This document shows, piece by piece, positions 10,159 through 17,858 of a stretch of DNA of 64,000 nt. How positions within the stretch are numbered: position 1 is the first letter of the stretch; every line of letters starts with the position of its first letter. The translations under genes were made by a program, and so were the position numbers. Under the pieces are notes generated by a model. It was not told where the DNA came from, did not search any database, and worked only from the letters and a program-made list of their open reading frames with translations. Source of the DNA: Lachnoanaerobaculum sp. ICM7 (GTDB lineage Bacteria; Bacillota; Clostridia; Lachnospirales; Lachnospiraceae); the NCBI RefSeq assembly GCF_000287675.1, contig NZ_ALJL01000016.1:303894-367893 (forward strand), in the 5' to 3' direction.

Positions 10159-10184
10159 TAAAAAAGTCCACCAAATGGTGGACT
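10159..10184 (-). terminator. Riboswitch-controlled intrinsic terminator of metK
   Basis: A perfect 8-bp stem AGTCCACC/GGTGGACT with a 4-nt ATTT loop, followed on the minus strand by six T. The TCCAC arm can alternatively pair with GTGGA in the 3' arm of the aptamer P1, giving a plausible antiterminator. Confidence 0.9.
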
Positions 10185-10191
10185 AAGGCTT

Positions 10192-10289
10192 CCACTCATT
10201 GCTCGATTTCTCGCTCAGGTTGGCACCTTCCTAAAAGGGGTTGCCGTGACATCACAGATCCTTAACTCTCCGTCACTCTTAATAAGTGT
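10192..10289 (-). promoter_or_regulatory. SAM-I (S-box) riboswitch aptamer
   Basis: On the minus strand the core has the S-box signature CGGCAACC, a short loop, then GGTGCCAA (P3). P2 is flanked by GTGAC...GTCAC, and P1 is CACTTAT/ATGAGTG closing the element at 10282-10288 and 10193-10199. It sits between the metK promoter and the terminator. Established behaviour of this class: SAM binding stabilises P1 and favours termination. I could not assign P4 with confidence. Confidence 0.9.
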
Positions 10290-10333
10290 ATATGTATATA
10301 CCCATCAGGGCAAATTTATTTTGTTGCAAACAT

Positions 10334-10362
10334 AGTATACCATTTTCATATAGTTATGTAAA
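10334..10362 (-). promoter_or_regulatory. metK: metK promoter
   Basis: Minus strand: TTTACA (10357-10362), 17-nt spacer, TATACT (10334-10339). It is placed 45 nt upstream of the riboswitch, as expected for leader transcription. Confidence 0.75.
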
Positions 10363-10383
10363 TATTAATTTTGATACTAAGAT

Positions 10384-13300
10384 TTACGTATTATATTTCA
10401 CACCTTCTTCAGCAACCATTTGCAGATCTTCTTCTGTATTAGCATTATATCTATAGATATTTTGTTTATCTTCAAAGCTGTAATTATCAGTCCAAAGCTC
10501 ACACTGTGTCATAACTGTCTGAACGGCATCTTCCATTCCCTCAGGTGGATATTTGTGTTTTTTCAAAAGCTTTTTAATAAGCATACGCATTTTTGCCCTT
10601 GCAGATTCTCGCTTCTGCCAATCAATCGTCTTATTTTTTCTAAGGGTTTCTGCCAGTTCTTTTGTTATTGCTATAAGCTCATCATTTTCATAGAAATCTT
10701 TAATTGCCTGTGGCTTTGTCAATGCATCATAAAATGCAAGCTCATCAGCATTAAGTCCCAGTTTATTACCCTCTTTTTGGTCTGCTGCAATCTGTTTTGC
10801 AAGTTTTAGCATCTCCTCTATAACCTCTTCATTAGTCAGCATACCGTTCAGATAAGAGTTGATAGCCTTTTGCATAATATCACTGAATTTCTCCGATTTA
10901 ACCACATTTGTTCTACGATAAACAGAGACCTGCTCTGCAATCAACTTCTTCAGCAGCTCTACCGCAAGATTTTTCTCTTTCATATTAGCTACTTCCTGAA
11001 GAAACTTCGGATCAAACAAAGAAAACTCCTCTTTAATATCTGAGAACAGATTTATCACACCATCACTTTTAATACTTTGCTTAAGAAGTTCATTTATTCT
11101 CGCATTCATTTCAGGCAATGAAATCTTTTTTCCTACACCTGTAACAGTAAGCCTGATAACAAGCACTCTGACCGCCTCAAAGAAAGCCGCTTCAAATCTA
11201 CTTTCTTCATCAACCAAGGATGAACAAAGTGACAGTGCTTGATGAAGCATAAGAGCTTCCTTCACAAAGGAGTCCTTATCGTCAACCTTTTCTCTACCGA
11301 TAATAAAATTTACAGCTCCGCTGATAGCCTTTGCTCTTTCAAGATCTGTACCACTTTTAAATTTCGAATAATCATATCCATGAAATTTATCACGACACAC
11401 TGCAAGCTTCTCCATAAACTTAGGATATGCAACCTTTGCTACATCCGTATCTCCGTAATTCTTTTTATCTCTGGATGTATAGTCATTCATTGCCTGTTTC
11501 AATGCTGTAGCAATACCTACATAGTCGACAACAAGTCCACCTTCCTTGTCACGGAACACACGATTTACACGAGCAATAGCCTGCATTAAATTATGCCCTG
11601 CCATAGGCTTGTATACATACATTGTAGCAAGAGATGGAACATCAAAGCCGGTAAGCCACATATCAACAACAATAGCAATCTTCATAGGGCTGTTGTTATC
11701 TTTGAACTTCTTTGCAAGCTCATCCTTGTGATGCTTGTTTCCGATAATTTGTCTCCATTCCTCCGGATCATTATTTCCTGATGTCATAACAACCCCCACC
11801 TTTTCGCTCCAATCAGGGTGTATTTCCAAAATCCGCTTATAAATCTTCATGGCAATAAGACGTGAATATGCTACAATCATAGCCTTTCCTGTAAGAAGAT
11901 TTTCTCGATTATTCTCATAATGTTCAAGGATATCACAAACAAGTGAATCTATTGTATTGTCATTTCCAAGTACCGCTTCCATCTGACCAAGCTCTCGCTT
12001 GCTCTTCTCAATTACTTCTTCATCTGCATTAAGAGCCATCAAATCATACTCTGCATCAATCTTATCCAATATCTCTTGATCCAGGTTCAACTTTATAACA
12101 CGGCTCTCATAATACACCGGTCTGGTTGCACCGTCTTCAACAGCCTGTGTCATATCGTATATATCTATGTAATCACCAAAAACCTCACGGGTACTTCTGT
12201 CTTTAGAAGAAATAGGTGTACCTGTAAATCCTATATACGTAGCATTAGGCAGCGAATTACGAATAATTCTTGCTGTGCCGATAACTCGCTTTGCCTCTTC
12301 CTTACCGGCATCGTTTTTTACAATCTTAATTTTCTCTGCAAGTCCATACTGACCCCTATGTGCCTCATCTGCCATAACTATAATATTATTACGTTCAGAA
12401 AGCGGTTCATCAGACTCCTCAAATTTCTGCATGGTAGTAAAGATAATACCGTTTGCCTGCCTTCCGGCAAGCAAAGTTTTTAAATTTTCCCTACTTTCTG
12501 CCTGTATAGGAGCTTGTCTCAAAAAGTCTTTACACTTTGCAAACTGTCCATAGAGCTGATCATCCAAGTCATTTCTGTCAGTGAGTACAACAATAGTAGG
12601 ACTATCCAATGCCTCCTGTAACAAATGAGCATAGAAAACCATAGAAAGCGATTTGCCACTTCCTTGTGTATGCCAAAACACACCACCTTTACCGTCAGTA
12701 ACAGTAGCGTGTTTTGTTGACTCAACCGCTTTTCTTACAGCAAAATATTGATGGTATCCTGCCAGAATTTTGAAACTATTTATACCCTCATTCGAAAAAC
12801 ATATAAAATTCTTTATAATATCAAGTAATCTTTCTTTTTGAAATATCCCCTCAAAGAAAGTATCAAACTGAGCATACTGAGTATTCTCATAATTACCATC
12901 TTTTGTTTTCCACTCCATGAAGCGGTCTTCACCGGAAGTTATTGTCCCGGCTTTCGATGTCAACTGATCGCTCATAACACAAATTGCATTATAAATAAAC
13001 ATAGAAGGAATTTCCTGCATATAGTTACGCAGTTGCCTGTAAGCTTCTGAAGCATCGGTTTCTTCACGTGACGGAGACTTAAGTTCAACTAATACGACCG
13101 GCAAACCATTCAAAAATAGAATAATATCCGGACGTTTATTGCTGTTTTCAATAAAAGTCCACTGATTAGCAATAATAAATGAGTTATTTTCAGGCTTTTG
13201 GTAGTCAGCAAGGTATACAATTGCAGAACGTTCTTCCCCATCTAAAAAATATCTTACCGGTATACCGTTTTGCAGGTAATCCATAAAAGTAGCATTTTTC

Positions 13301-13533
13301 TGCACAAGCTCACCATTTTCAAAATTCTTGAGCTTATGTAACGCTTCCTGAATAGCATCATTAGGCAAATTCCTATTCAAATGATGCAGTGAATCTATCA
13401 AAACATCCTCATATAATGGACTATAGAAATCTCTTTCAATATCCGGACCATATATATATTCATATTCCAATGTATTTTGAAATAGTTCTATTATTGAGTT
13501 TTCGTAGTCAGCTTCGGTGTATAATCCGGACAT
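10384..13533 (-). CDS. hsdR: Type I restriction endonuclease subunit R (HsdR)
   Basis: Motor and nuclease subunit of the type I system. The N-terminal PD-(D/E)xK nuclease is seen near residues 133-155 (PDIILFLNGL then VVLVELKSP). The translocase has Walker A in HTQGSGKSL near 293, the DEAH box in VMADEAHRGQYG near 390, YIGFTGTPIS near 430 and the late motif QAIARVNR. The length of 1049 residues is normal and the frame is intact. ATG 13533 has GGAGAG upstream. It is the last gene of the locus and is separated from hsdM by about 4.3 kb that includes the invertible hsdS segment, so an inversion could also alter readthrough into hsdR. Confidence 0.96.
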   Translation of the reverse strand: MSGLYTEADYENSIIELFQNTLEYEYIYGPDIERDFYSPLYEDVLIDSLHHLNRNLPNDAIQEALHKLKNFENGELVQKNATFMDYLQNGIPVRYFLDGEERSAIVYLADYQKPENNSFIIANQWTFIENSNKRPDIILFLNGLPVVLVELKSPSREETDASEAYRQLRNYMQEIPSMFIYNAICVMSDQLTSKAGTITSGEDRFMEWKTKDGNYENTQYAQFDTFFEGIFQKERLLDIIKNFICFSNEGINSFKILAGYHQYFAVRKAVESTKHATVTDGKGGVFWHTQGSGKSLSMVFYAHLLQEALDSPTIVVLTDRNDLDDQLYGQFAKCKDFLRQAPIQAESRENLKTLLAGRQANGIIFTTMQKFEESDEPLSERNNIIVMADEAHRGQYGLAEKIKIVKNDAGKEEAKRVIGTARIIRNSLPNATYIGFTGTPISSKDRSTREVFGDYIDIYDMTQAVEDGATRPVYYESRVIKLNLDQEILDKIDAEYDLMALNADEEVIEKSKRELGQMEAVLGNDNTIDSLVCDILEHYENNRENLLTGKAMIVAYSRLIAMKIYKRILEIHPDWSEKVGVVMTSGNNDPEEWRQIIGNKHHKDELAKKFKDNNSPMKIAIVVDMWLTGFDVPSLATMYVYKPMAGHNLMQAIARVNRVFRDKEGGLVVDYVGIATALKQAMNDYTSRDKKNYGDTDVAKVAYPKFMEKLAVCRDKFHGYDYSKFKSGTDLERAKAISGAVNFIIGREKVDDKDSFVKEALMLHQALSLCSSLVDEESRFEAAFFEAVRVLVIRLTVTGVGKKISLPEMNARINELLKQSIKSDGVINLFSDIKEEFSLFDPKFLQEVANMKEKNLAVELLKKLIAEQVSVYRRTNVVKSEKFSDIMQKAINSYLNGMLTNEEVIEEMLKLAKQIAADQKEGNKLGLNADELAFYDALTKPQAIKDFYENDELIAITKELAETLRKNKTIDWQKRESARAKMRMLIKKLLKKHKYPPEGMEDAVQTVMTQCELWTDNYSFEDKQNIYRYNANTEEDLQMVAEEGVKYNT

Positions 13534-13563
13534 AAAACTCTCCTTTATTTAATAATATTTAAA

Positions 13564-13656
13564 ACAATAATTGAGCAAGTCGTAGACTTGCGACGCTTAT
13601 TGACCACGGGTCAATAAGATGGTTTACATTCTTAATAATATGTAAAACAATAATTT
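13564..13656. repeat. 93-bp hairpin-rich repeat, copy 1
   Basis: Matches 16698-16790 in the same orientation over the full 93 bp. It contains two perfect hairpins, 13576-13590 and 13596-13618 (10-bp stem). Both ends of the element carry the decamer-like core ACAATAATT, and its right end merges into the 23-bp inverted repeat at 13645. The arms are conserved between copies while the second loop differs. Confidence 0.9.
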
Positions 13657-13667
13657 AGAGCAGCAAG
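13645..13667 (+). repeat. 23-bp inverted repeat, left copy (putative hsdS inversion site)
   Basis: Identical to the reverse complement of 17387-17409. Reads AAACAATAATTTAGAG then CAGCAAG, encoding the HsdS mid-joint NNLEQQ in the frame of the downstream half-gene. A 13-bp part (13645-13657) also matches 14428-14440 inverted. Confidence 0.85.
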
Positions 13668-13687
13668 CTCAGTCTATATATAAGCAA

Positions 13688-14281
13688 ATGTTTATTGATA
13701 ATGCAAGTTCAGACTGGATGAAAGGCACATTGAGTGACATAGCTGATATTACAATGGGACAGTCTCCAAGCAGCAGTAGCTATAACGAAGATAGAAATGG
13801 TATAATTTTCTTCCAAGGTCGTGCCGAATTTGGATTCAGATTTCCAACTGTGCGGCTTTATACAACTGAACCAAAGCGAATGGCTTGTGCAAATGACACA
13901 TTAATGAGTGTTCGAGCGCCTGTTGGAGACTTAAATGTTGCTCATACAGATTGCTGTATTGGGCGAGGACTTGCAGCTATTCATTCAAAGGATAATCATC
14001 AAGCTTTTGTACTATACACAATGTTTTCCCTCAAAAAGCAGTTAGATGTTTTTAATGGAGAAGGCACTGTATTTGGATCAATTAACAGAATTTCGCTAAA
14101 TGAAATGCCTCTCCTCATACCATCAAGTGAAAAGCTTGATGAATTTGAAGCGTTAGTTTCTCCAATAGATGCTGCTATTCGCAATAATTACGATGAAATC
14201 TGTTATTTAAAGCAGCTTCGTGATTCATTATTACCCAAACTTATGTCCGGCAAACTTGATGTCTCCAACATCGACTTTTAA
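13688..14281 (+). CDS. HsdS C-terminal half (inverted target-recognition cassette)
   Basis: Encodes only the second half of a type I specificity subunit, on the strand opposite to the rest of the locus. It starts with SDWMKGTLSDIADITMGQSP, a typical target-recognition-domain opening, and ends KLMSGKLDVSNIDF, almost the same as the end of the complete hsdS (KIMSGKLDVSNIDF). The reading frame extends upstream of ATG 13688 through the 23-bp repeat (NNLEQQAQSIYKQ) with no start codon of its own. It thus looks like a silent cassette waiting to be joined to an N-terminal half by inversion. Translation from ATG 13688 as a half-subunit is possible but no good ribosome site is seen. Confidence 0.85.
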   Translation: MFIDNASSDWMKGTLSDIADITMGQSPSSSSYNEDRNGIIFFQGRAEFGFRFPTVRLYTTEPKRMACANDTLMSVRAPVGDLNVAHTDCCIGRGLAAIHSKDNHQAFVLYTMFSLKKQLDVFNGEGTVFGSINRISLNEMPLLIPSSEKLDEFEALVSPIDAAIRNNYDEICYLKQLRDSLLPKLMSGKLDVSNIDF

Positions 14282-14973
14282 GCTGCTAATAGACTCGAAA
14301 ACTGCTCCGCAGTTTCCTTGTTCCCGCCTCTGTCAGACACCTTGCCGTCCGTATGCAAGCATTTGTCCGTCTTCGGTGTCTGCCTACGCTGCTTCGCAGC
14401 TATCCGTGTATAACACGGATGAGGCGGTAAATTATTGTTTATCTCATTATTTAGTTGTATTCGATTTTCAATATTATCTAAAAATGCTGCTATTTTATTT
14501 TGATCCTCTAATTTAGGTAATTCAATCTCAACATCCAAAATCCTGTCTGGTGATGTATGATGAACTGTAGATCCAGTTGACGTTGCAGCAATCATTTTTT
14601 GATAATATGGACTCCTCATAAACCAGTATATATAATGCTTATTTAGCTCATCAGAATTAATTGTTACCAATCCAATACGTTGATTATGTAAATACACCCT
14701 TCTATTTTTCCCAGTTGGAACCAATGCACTGTATCCAAGTGTATCTATAGATTTACTTAGATCTGTCATAGTTACAATCAAGTCATCCTCTTTTAATACA
14801 TAATCATATGGGTATTCTGCATCAAAATACTTACATTTATCTTCTTTAAATCCACCACCTACAGAGAAATTTCCTGGTGTAACCAATACCACGTTATTAT
14901 CTATAGTACTAATATTCTGTCCTTTAAACGCATATCCATGTTTAATTCTAATATAATCTCTTAAGGTAGACAT
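14278..14973 (-). CDS. Truncated HsdS N-terminal half (second, disassembled hsdS)
   Basis: First half of a second specificity subunit. About 180 residues are genuine, starting with STLRDYIRIKHGYAFKG and ending at the mid-helix joint IQLNNEINNNL, which parallels IELNNAINNNL of the complete hsdS. After that point the frame continues into the hairpin-dense junction with an unrelated Cys/Arg-rich tail. ATG 14973 has AGAGG upstream and lies 12 nt after the recombinase stop, so both are likely co-transcribed. Half-size HsdS proteins can be active as dimers in some systems, but this one has no C-terminal conserved helix. Inverting 13645-14440 would join it in frame to the + strand half. Confidence 0.85.
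   Translation of the reverse strand: MSTLRDYIRIKHGYAFKGQNISTIDNNVVLVTPGNFSVGGGFKEDKCKYFDAEYPYDYVLKEDDLIVTMTDLSKSIDTLGYSALVPTGKNRRVYLHNQRIGLVTINSDELNKHYIYWFMRSPYYQKMIAATSTGSTVHHTSPDRILDVEIELPKLEDQNKIAAFLDNIENRIQLNNEINNNLPPHPCYTRIAAKQRRQTPKTDKCLHTDGKVSDRGGNKETAEQFSSLLAA
14282..14427. other. Hairpin-dense noncoding junction between the two hsdS half-genes
   Basis: Within about 145 bp there are several short perfect dyads: AAACTGC/GCAGTTT, GCTGC/GCAGC, ATCCGTGT/ACACGGAT, and an outer CAGACACC/GGTGTCTG pair. It replaces the normal continuation of the minus-strand half-gene, whose frame runs through it as nonsense. It may be an inserted palindromic repeat element. Confidence 0.6.
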
Positions 14974-14985
14974 AACTCTGCCTCT

Positions 14986-15969
14986 CTATCCAATATATTT
15001 TCTATGAGCAATTTTTACATTACTCTGCTTTACCATTGCATATTGCAAGGTTGTATCTATTTTACTATGTCCCAAAAGTTGTTGTAACTGCTCAATTGGC
15101 ATTCCTTTATCTATAGCCATAGTAGCAAGTGTACGTCTAAACTTGTGTGGATGTACTTTTTGCAATCCTAACTTTTCCCCAAATTTACGTAGACGCACTT
15201 CAACTCCACCAATTTTCAATCTTTCGTATGGTACTTTTAATGATACAAATAGTGCCGGATTATCATCTACCCTGCTTTCCAAGTAATTTTTTAAATGTAT
15301 CTTTGTACGAGCATCAAAATAGACAACTCTTTCCTTACTGCCTTTACCAAATACTATACATTCTCTCTCATTAAAATCAATATCACTCCTGTTAAGTAAC
15401 ACCATTTCACCTACACGCATACCGGTTGATGCAAGAATATCTATTATTGCTAAATCTCTTAGTTCTGTGCAATTATCACGCATAAGTTCTAAAGCTTCAT
15501 CTGAATAGGTCTCCTTTATGTTTGTGCCGGTTTTAACTTTATGTATACGTCTTACCGGACTTTTCAGTATGTAGTCCTCATCCTCCAACCAAGCGAAGAA
15601 ACTTGAAAGAATACGACGGATATTATCTATTGTAACTTTACTTGATTTTTTCTTTTCCTGATATTCTGTCAGGTATCCCCTAATGTCGTCTGTAACTATA
15701 TGTTTGACATCTTTTTGTAGTTCATTAAGCATAGCTTCAATCGTAGCCTTGTAGTATTTAAGAGACTTTTCAGAACAACCCTCTATGCGTTTTGCCGATA
15801 AGAACAGTTCTACAAAGTTTTGCTTTGAAATTTTCCCTTGTTTTTGCTTTTCTCTTACCTCATAGTCTGCAAAGACATATTGCAAAACCTCCTGCAACTT
15901 TTCGTTTTGTGCGTTGTTCAAATATGGCAACATACCTTGAACAATATCATTTATTAAGTTTTGTTTCAT
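14986..15969 (-). CDS. Tyrosine site-specific recombinase (XerC/D-like), likely hsdS invertase
   Basis: Integrase-family recombinase of about 327 residues. It has an N-terminal SAM-like core-binding domain and a catalytic domain with the first Arg in STGMRVGE (near 183), the HPHKFRR box (near 271), LGHSKIDTT and the nucleophile Tyr in LQYA (near 308). Of several possible starts, ATG 15969 with GGAG 8 nt upstream is best; a TTG at 16002 would add 11 residues. It lies between two hsdS genes, which is the typical place of recombinases that invert type I specificity genes, so that is its probable job. It lies inside the segment it would invert. It is not linked to phage or transposon genes here. 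Confidence 0.9.
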   Translation of the reverse strand: MKQNLINDIVQGMLPYLNNAQNEKLQEVLQYVFADYEVREKQKQGKISKQNFVELFLSAKRIEGCSEKSLKYYKATIEAMLNELQKDVKHIVTDDIRGYLTEYQEKKKSSKVTIDNIRRILSSFFAWLEDEDYILKSPVRRIHKVKTGTNIKETYSDEALELMRDNCTELRDLAIIDILASTGMRVGEMVLLNRSDIDFNERECIVFGKGSKERVVYFDARTKIHLKNYLESRVDDNPALFVSLKVPYERLKIGGVEVRLRKFGEKLGLQKVHPHKFRRTLATMAIDKGMPIEQLQQLLGHSKIDTTLQYAMVKQSNVKIAHRKYIG

Positions 15970-16051
15970 CGTCATTTCTCCTTTTTTATTGAGAACTGAC
16001 AAGCAACGGCTGTTCTTTAAATTGACTTCTGCCGCTGATAGAAGTTTTTAG

Positions 16052-16657
16052 TTACAAATCACTTGTCTTAAATGTAAAATAGTCTTCGTAATAATAGCTG
16101 TGATCAATGCCTTTCATATAAATCTCACGGTCATTGATTTTTTCTGTCAGTGCCTGCTTTAATATATATTTGATTTCAATAGTTTTAACGGGACTGCGTT
16201 CCATAGCAGAAAGGTAATCCTCCTTATCTACAAGACTCCAATCAACAACTTGACCTAACTCTTTTTTCAAAATCAAATCAAGCCAAATTCTTGTACTTCT
16301 TCCATTTCCCTCACGAAAAGGGTGTGCAACATTCATTTCTACATATTTTTCTATAATTTCATCATATGTTGACTGTGGCATTTTTTCGATATTTTCAAGA
16401 GATGCTCTCAAATACATAAGCGGAGCAAAACGGAAATTACCTTTTGCAATATTAACAGTTCTTATTTGTCCGGCGAAATCATAAATCTGATCAAATAAAT
16501 ATTTGTGTATTTCAGCTAGTGATTTAAAAGTTCCATGTTCAAGATTATCCAAATATCCGCTTTCAAAGAGTTCTATTGCTCTTTTTTTACTTATTTTTTC
16601 TTCAGCTTTAGCTAATTCTACCGAATCAGTAATGCCAAGTTTATTCTCTAATATCAT
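16052..16657 (-). CDS. Fic family protein with C-terminal inhibitory motif
   Basis: Probable AMP-transferase that modifies hydroxyl residues of target proteins. The catalytic motif HPFREGNGR is intact at residues about 111-119, with the flap region before it. The protein has 201 residues and ends IDHSYYYEDY..., where SYYYED corresponds to the C-terminal inhibitory S/TxxxE(G/N) motif of compact class III Fic proteins, except for Asp in the last position. It is the middle gene between hsdS and the recombinase. Fic genes are seen inside type I loci elsewhere, but a role in restriction control is not established. No separate antitoxin gene is adjacent, consistent with self-inhibition. Confidence 0.9.
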   Translation of the reverse strand: MILENKLGITDSVELAKAEEKISKKRAIELFESGYLDNLEHGTFKSLAEIHKYLFDQIYDFAGQIRTVNIAKGNFRFAPLMYLRASLENIEKMPQSTYDEIIEKYVEMNVAHPFREGNGRSTRIWLDLILKKELGQVVDWSLVDKEDYLSAMERSPVKTIEIKYILKQALTEKINDREIYMKGIDHSYYYEDYFTFKTSDL

Positions 16658-16697
16658 AGCAACTTCCCTTTCTATATTTTTATGATAGTTATGATAT

Positions 16698-16790
16698 ACA
16701 ATAATTGAGCAAGTCGTAGACTTGCGACGCTTATTGACCGCAGGTCAATAAGATAATTTGCATTCACAATAATATGTAAAACAATAATTT
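16698..16790. repeat. 93-bp hairpin-rich repeat, copy 2
   Basis: Direct copy of 13564-13656. Hairpins are at 16710-16724 and 16730-16752; the stems are unchanged while the loop is GCA instead of ACG. It begins right after the stop of the complete hsdS, separating it from fic, and could also act as a transcript-processing or termination structure. Confidence 0.9.
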
Positions 16791-16796
16791 TGTAGC

Positions 16797-17858
16797 CTAG
16801 AAATCAATGTTGGAGACATCAAGTTTGCCAGACATTATTTTAGGTAAAAGCGTATATATTAAAGAAGTAAGTCTGACATTTTCGTTGTTATTTGCTTCCC
16901 ATTGAGCCATCAGTGAACCTGCAAGTGCCTCAAATTTTGCAAGTATTTCTTCGTCTGGAACTAACACAACCACCTTTTTCATATCCCCCTGTGTGATAAG
17001 AGGTTGTGTTGAACCTCGATTCATTGACGAATAATCAATTCTGTGCAGAATTTGATTAGTAAATTCGTAAAAAGGACTTGTTATCACAAGAGTGTTATCT
17101 GAAGTCCAGCAAGGAGTATTAAATCTTTGAATGACACCGTGTGTTCCAACTCGACCGGTGACAAGGATTTTATCTGTATGGTTTGCTTCAGAAGTAAAAC
17201 CCATCACAGAAGCAGCACCAACAATAGAAATAGGTGTTTCTTTACTATAAACTTCCGATTTTATAGGTGGGCGTTTCCCACTTGAAATATCAGCAATCGT
17301 TGAAAGCATCTGATTGCTCCAATTATCGGGACAAACACCATTTGTAGGGTCAAAATCTTCAAACCAAGACTCATAAAGTGCTGATACTTGCTGCTCTAAA
17401 TTATTGTTTATCGCATTATTCAGTTCAATTTTTTCATCTATCGGATTAAGGCAAGAAAGCACTATTTCTTGTTCTTCTATTGAAGGAATATTAAATTCAA
17501 GCCTGTTAAGAGTTTCTGTTCTCAGACTTGGAATGGTAGTTCCCTCGTTATAGTTGTTTAAATCTATAAGAGACATAACATAATATAGGTATTTGGGAGT
17601 TACAATGTCTGTATTAATAATAGTATAAAAAAGCGTATCAATTGTCCAAAATGGATGCTCTACATATTTAACTTTTCCTATTGTCCCTTTTCTTCCAATC
17701 AAAACAGATGGTTTGTCATAAAGAACTGTTGTCCCATATCCTATTAATCCTCCTGTACCATAAATAGGAATGTTTCCATCTTCTGAAAGAACTTTTTTCT
17801 GATTTTTTCCATATTTAATTATTGCTAGCTCTGAAAAAGCGTATCTTTTATATTTCAT
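16797..17858 (-). CDS. hsdS: Type I restriction-modification specificity subunit S (HsdS, complete)
   Basis: Determines the bipartite DNA target of the complex. Two target-recognition domains are present: the first about residues 1-135 (ending PSIEEQEIVLSCL), a central conserved helix NNAINNNLEQQVSALYESWF, the second opening with SNQMLSTIADISSGKRPP, and the C-terminal helix ending KIMSGKLDVSNIDF. The start is ATG 17858 inside the end of hsdM (11-nt overlap, GGGGG upstream); a longer frame to 17903 is unlikely. The central helix carries the right-hand 23-bp inverted repeat (17387-17409), so its second recognition domain can be exchanged with the cassette at 13.7 kb. Confidence 0.93.
   Translation of the reverse strand: MKYKRYAFSELAIIKYGKNQKKVLSEDGNIPIYGTGGLIGYGTTVLYDKPSVLIGRKGTIGKVKYVEHPFWTIDTLFYTIINTDIVTPKYLYYVMSLIDLNNYNEGTTIPSLRTETLNRLEFNIPSIEEQEIVLSCLNPIDEKIELNNAINNNLEQQVSALYESWFEDFDPTNGVCPDNWSNQMLSTIADISSGKRPPIKSEVYSKETPISIVGAASVMGFTSEANHTDKILVTGRVGTHGVIQRFNTPCWTSDNTLVITSPFYEFTNQILHRIDYSSMNRGSTQPLITQGDMKKVVVLVPDEEILAKFEALAGSLMAQWEANNNENVRLTSLIYTLLPKIMSGKLDVSNIDF
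17387..17409 (-). repeat. 23-bp inverted repeat, right copy, within hsdS
   Basis: Exact reverse complement of 13645-13667, located at the codons for NNLEQQ at the joint of the two halves. Inversion between the copies would flip 3765 bp (13645-17409) and keep both HsdS products in frame. Confidence 0.85.

Noticed and set aside
10192..10289. Other SAM riboswitch classes (SAM-II, SAM-IV, SAM-III/Smk)
   Set aside because: The CGGCAACC...GGTGCCAA core with closing P1 and a separate terminator is the SAM-I arrangement; SAM-IV could only be excluded fully with a covariance model.
14278..14427. Last ~50 residues of the frame ending at 14278 as part of a real HsdS protein
   Set aside because: After INNNL the frame reads through several palindromes with Cys/Arg-rich nonsense; it does not match the conserved HsdS helix.
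14986..15969. Prophage or transposon integrase
   Set aside because: No phage structural genes, transposase or att-type tRNA nearby; its location between two hsdS genes fits a specificity-gene invertase better.
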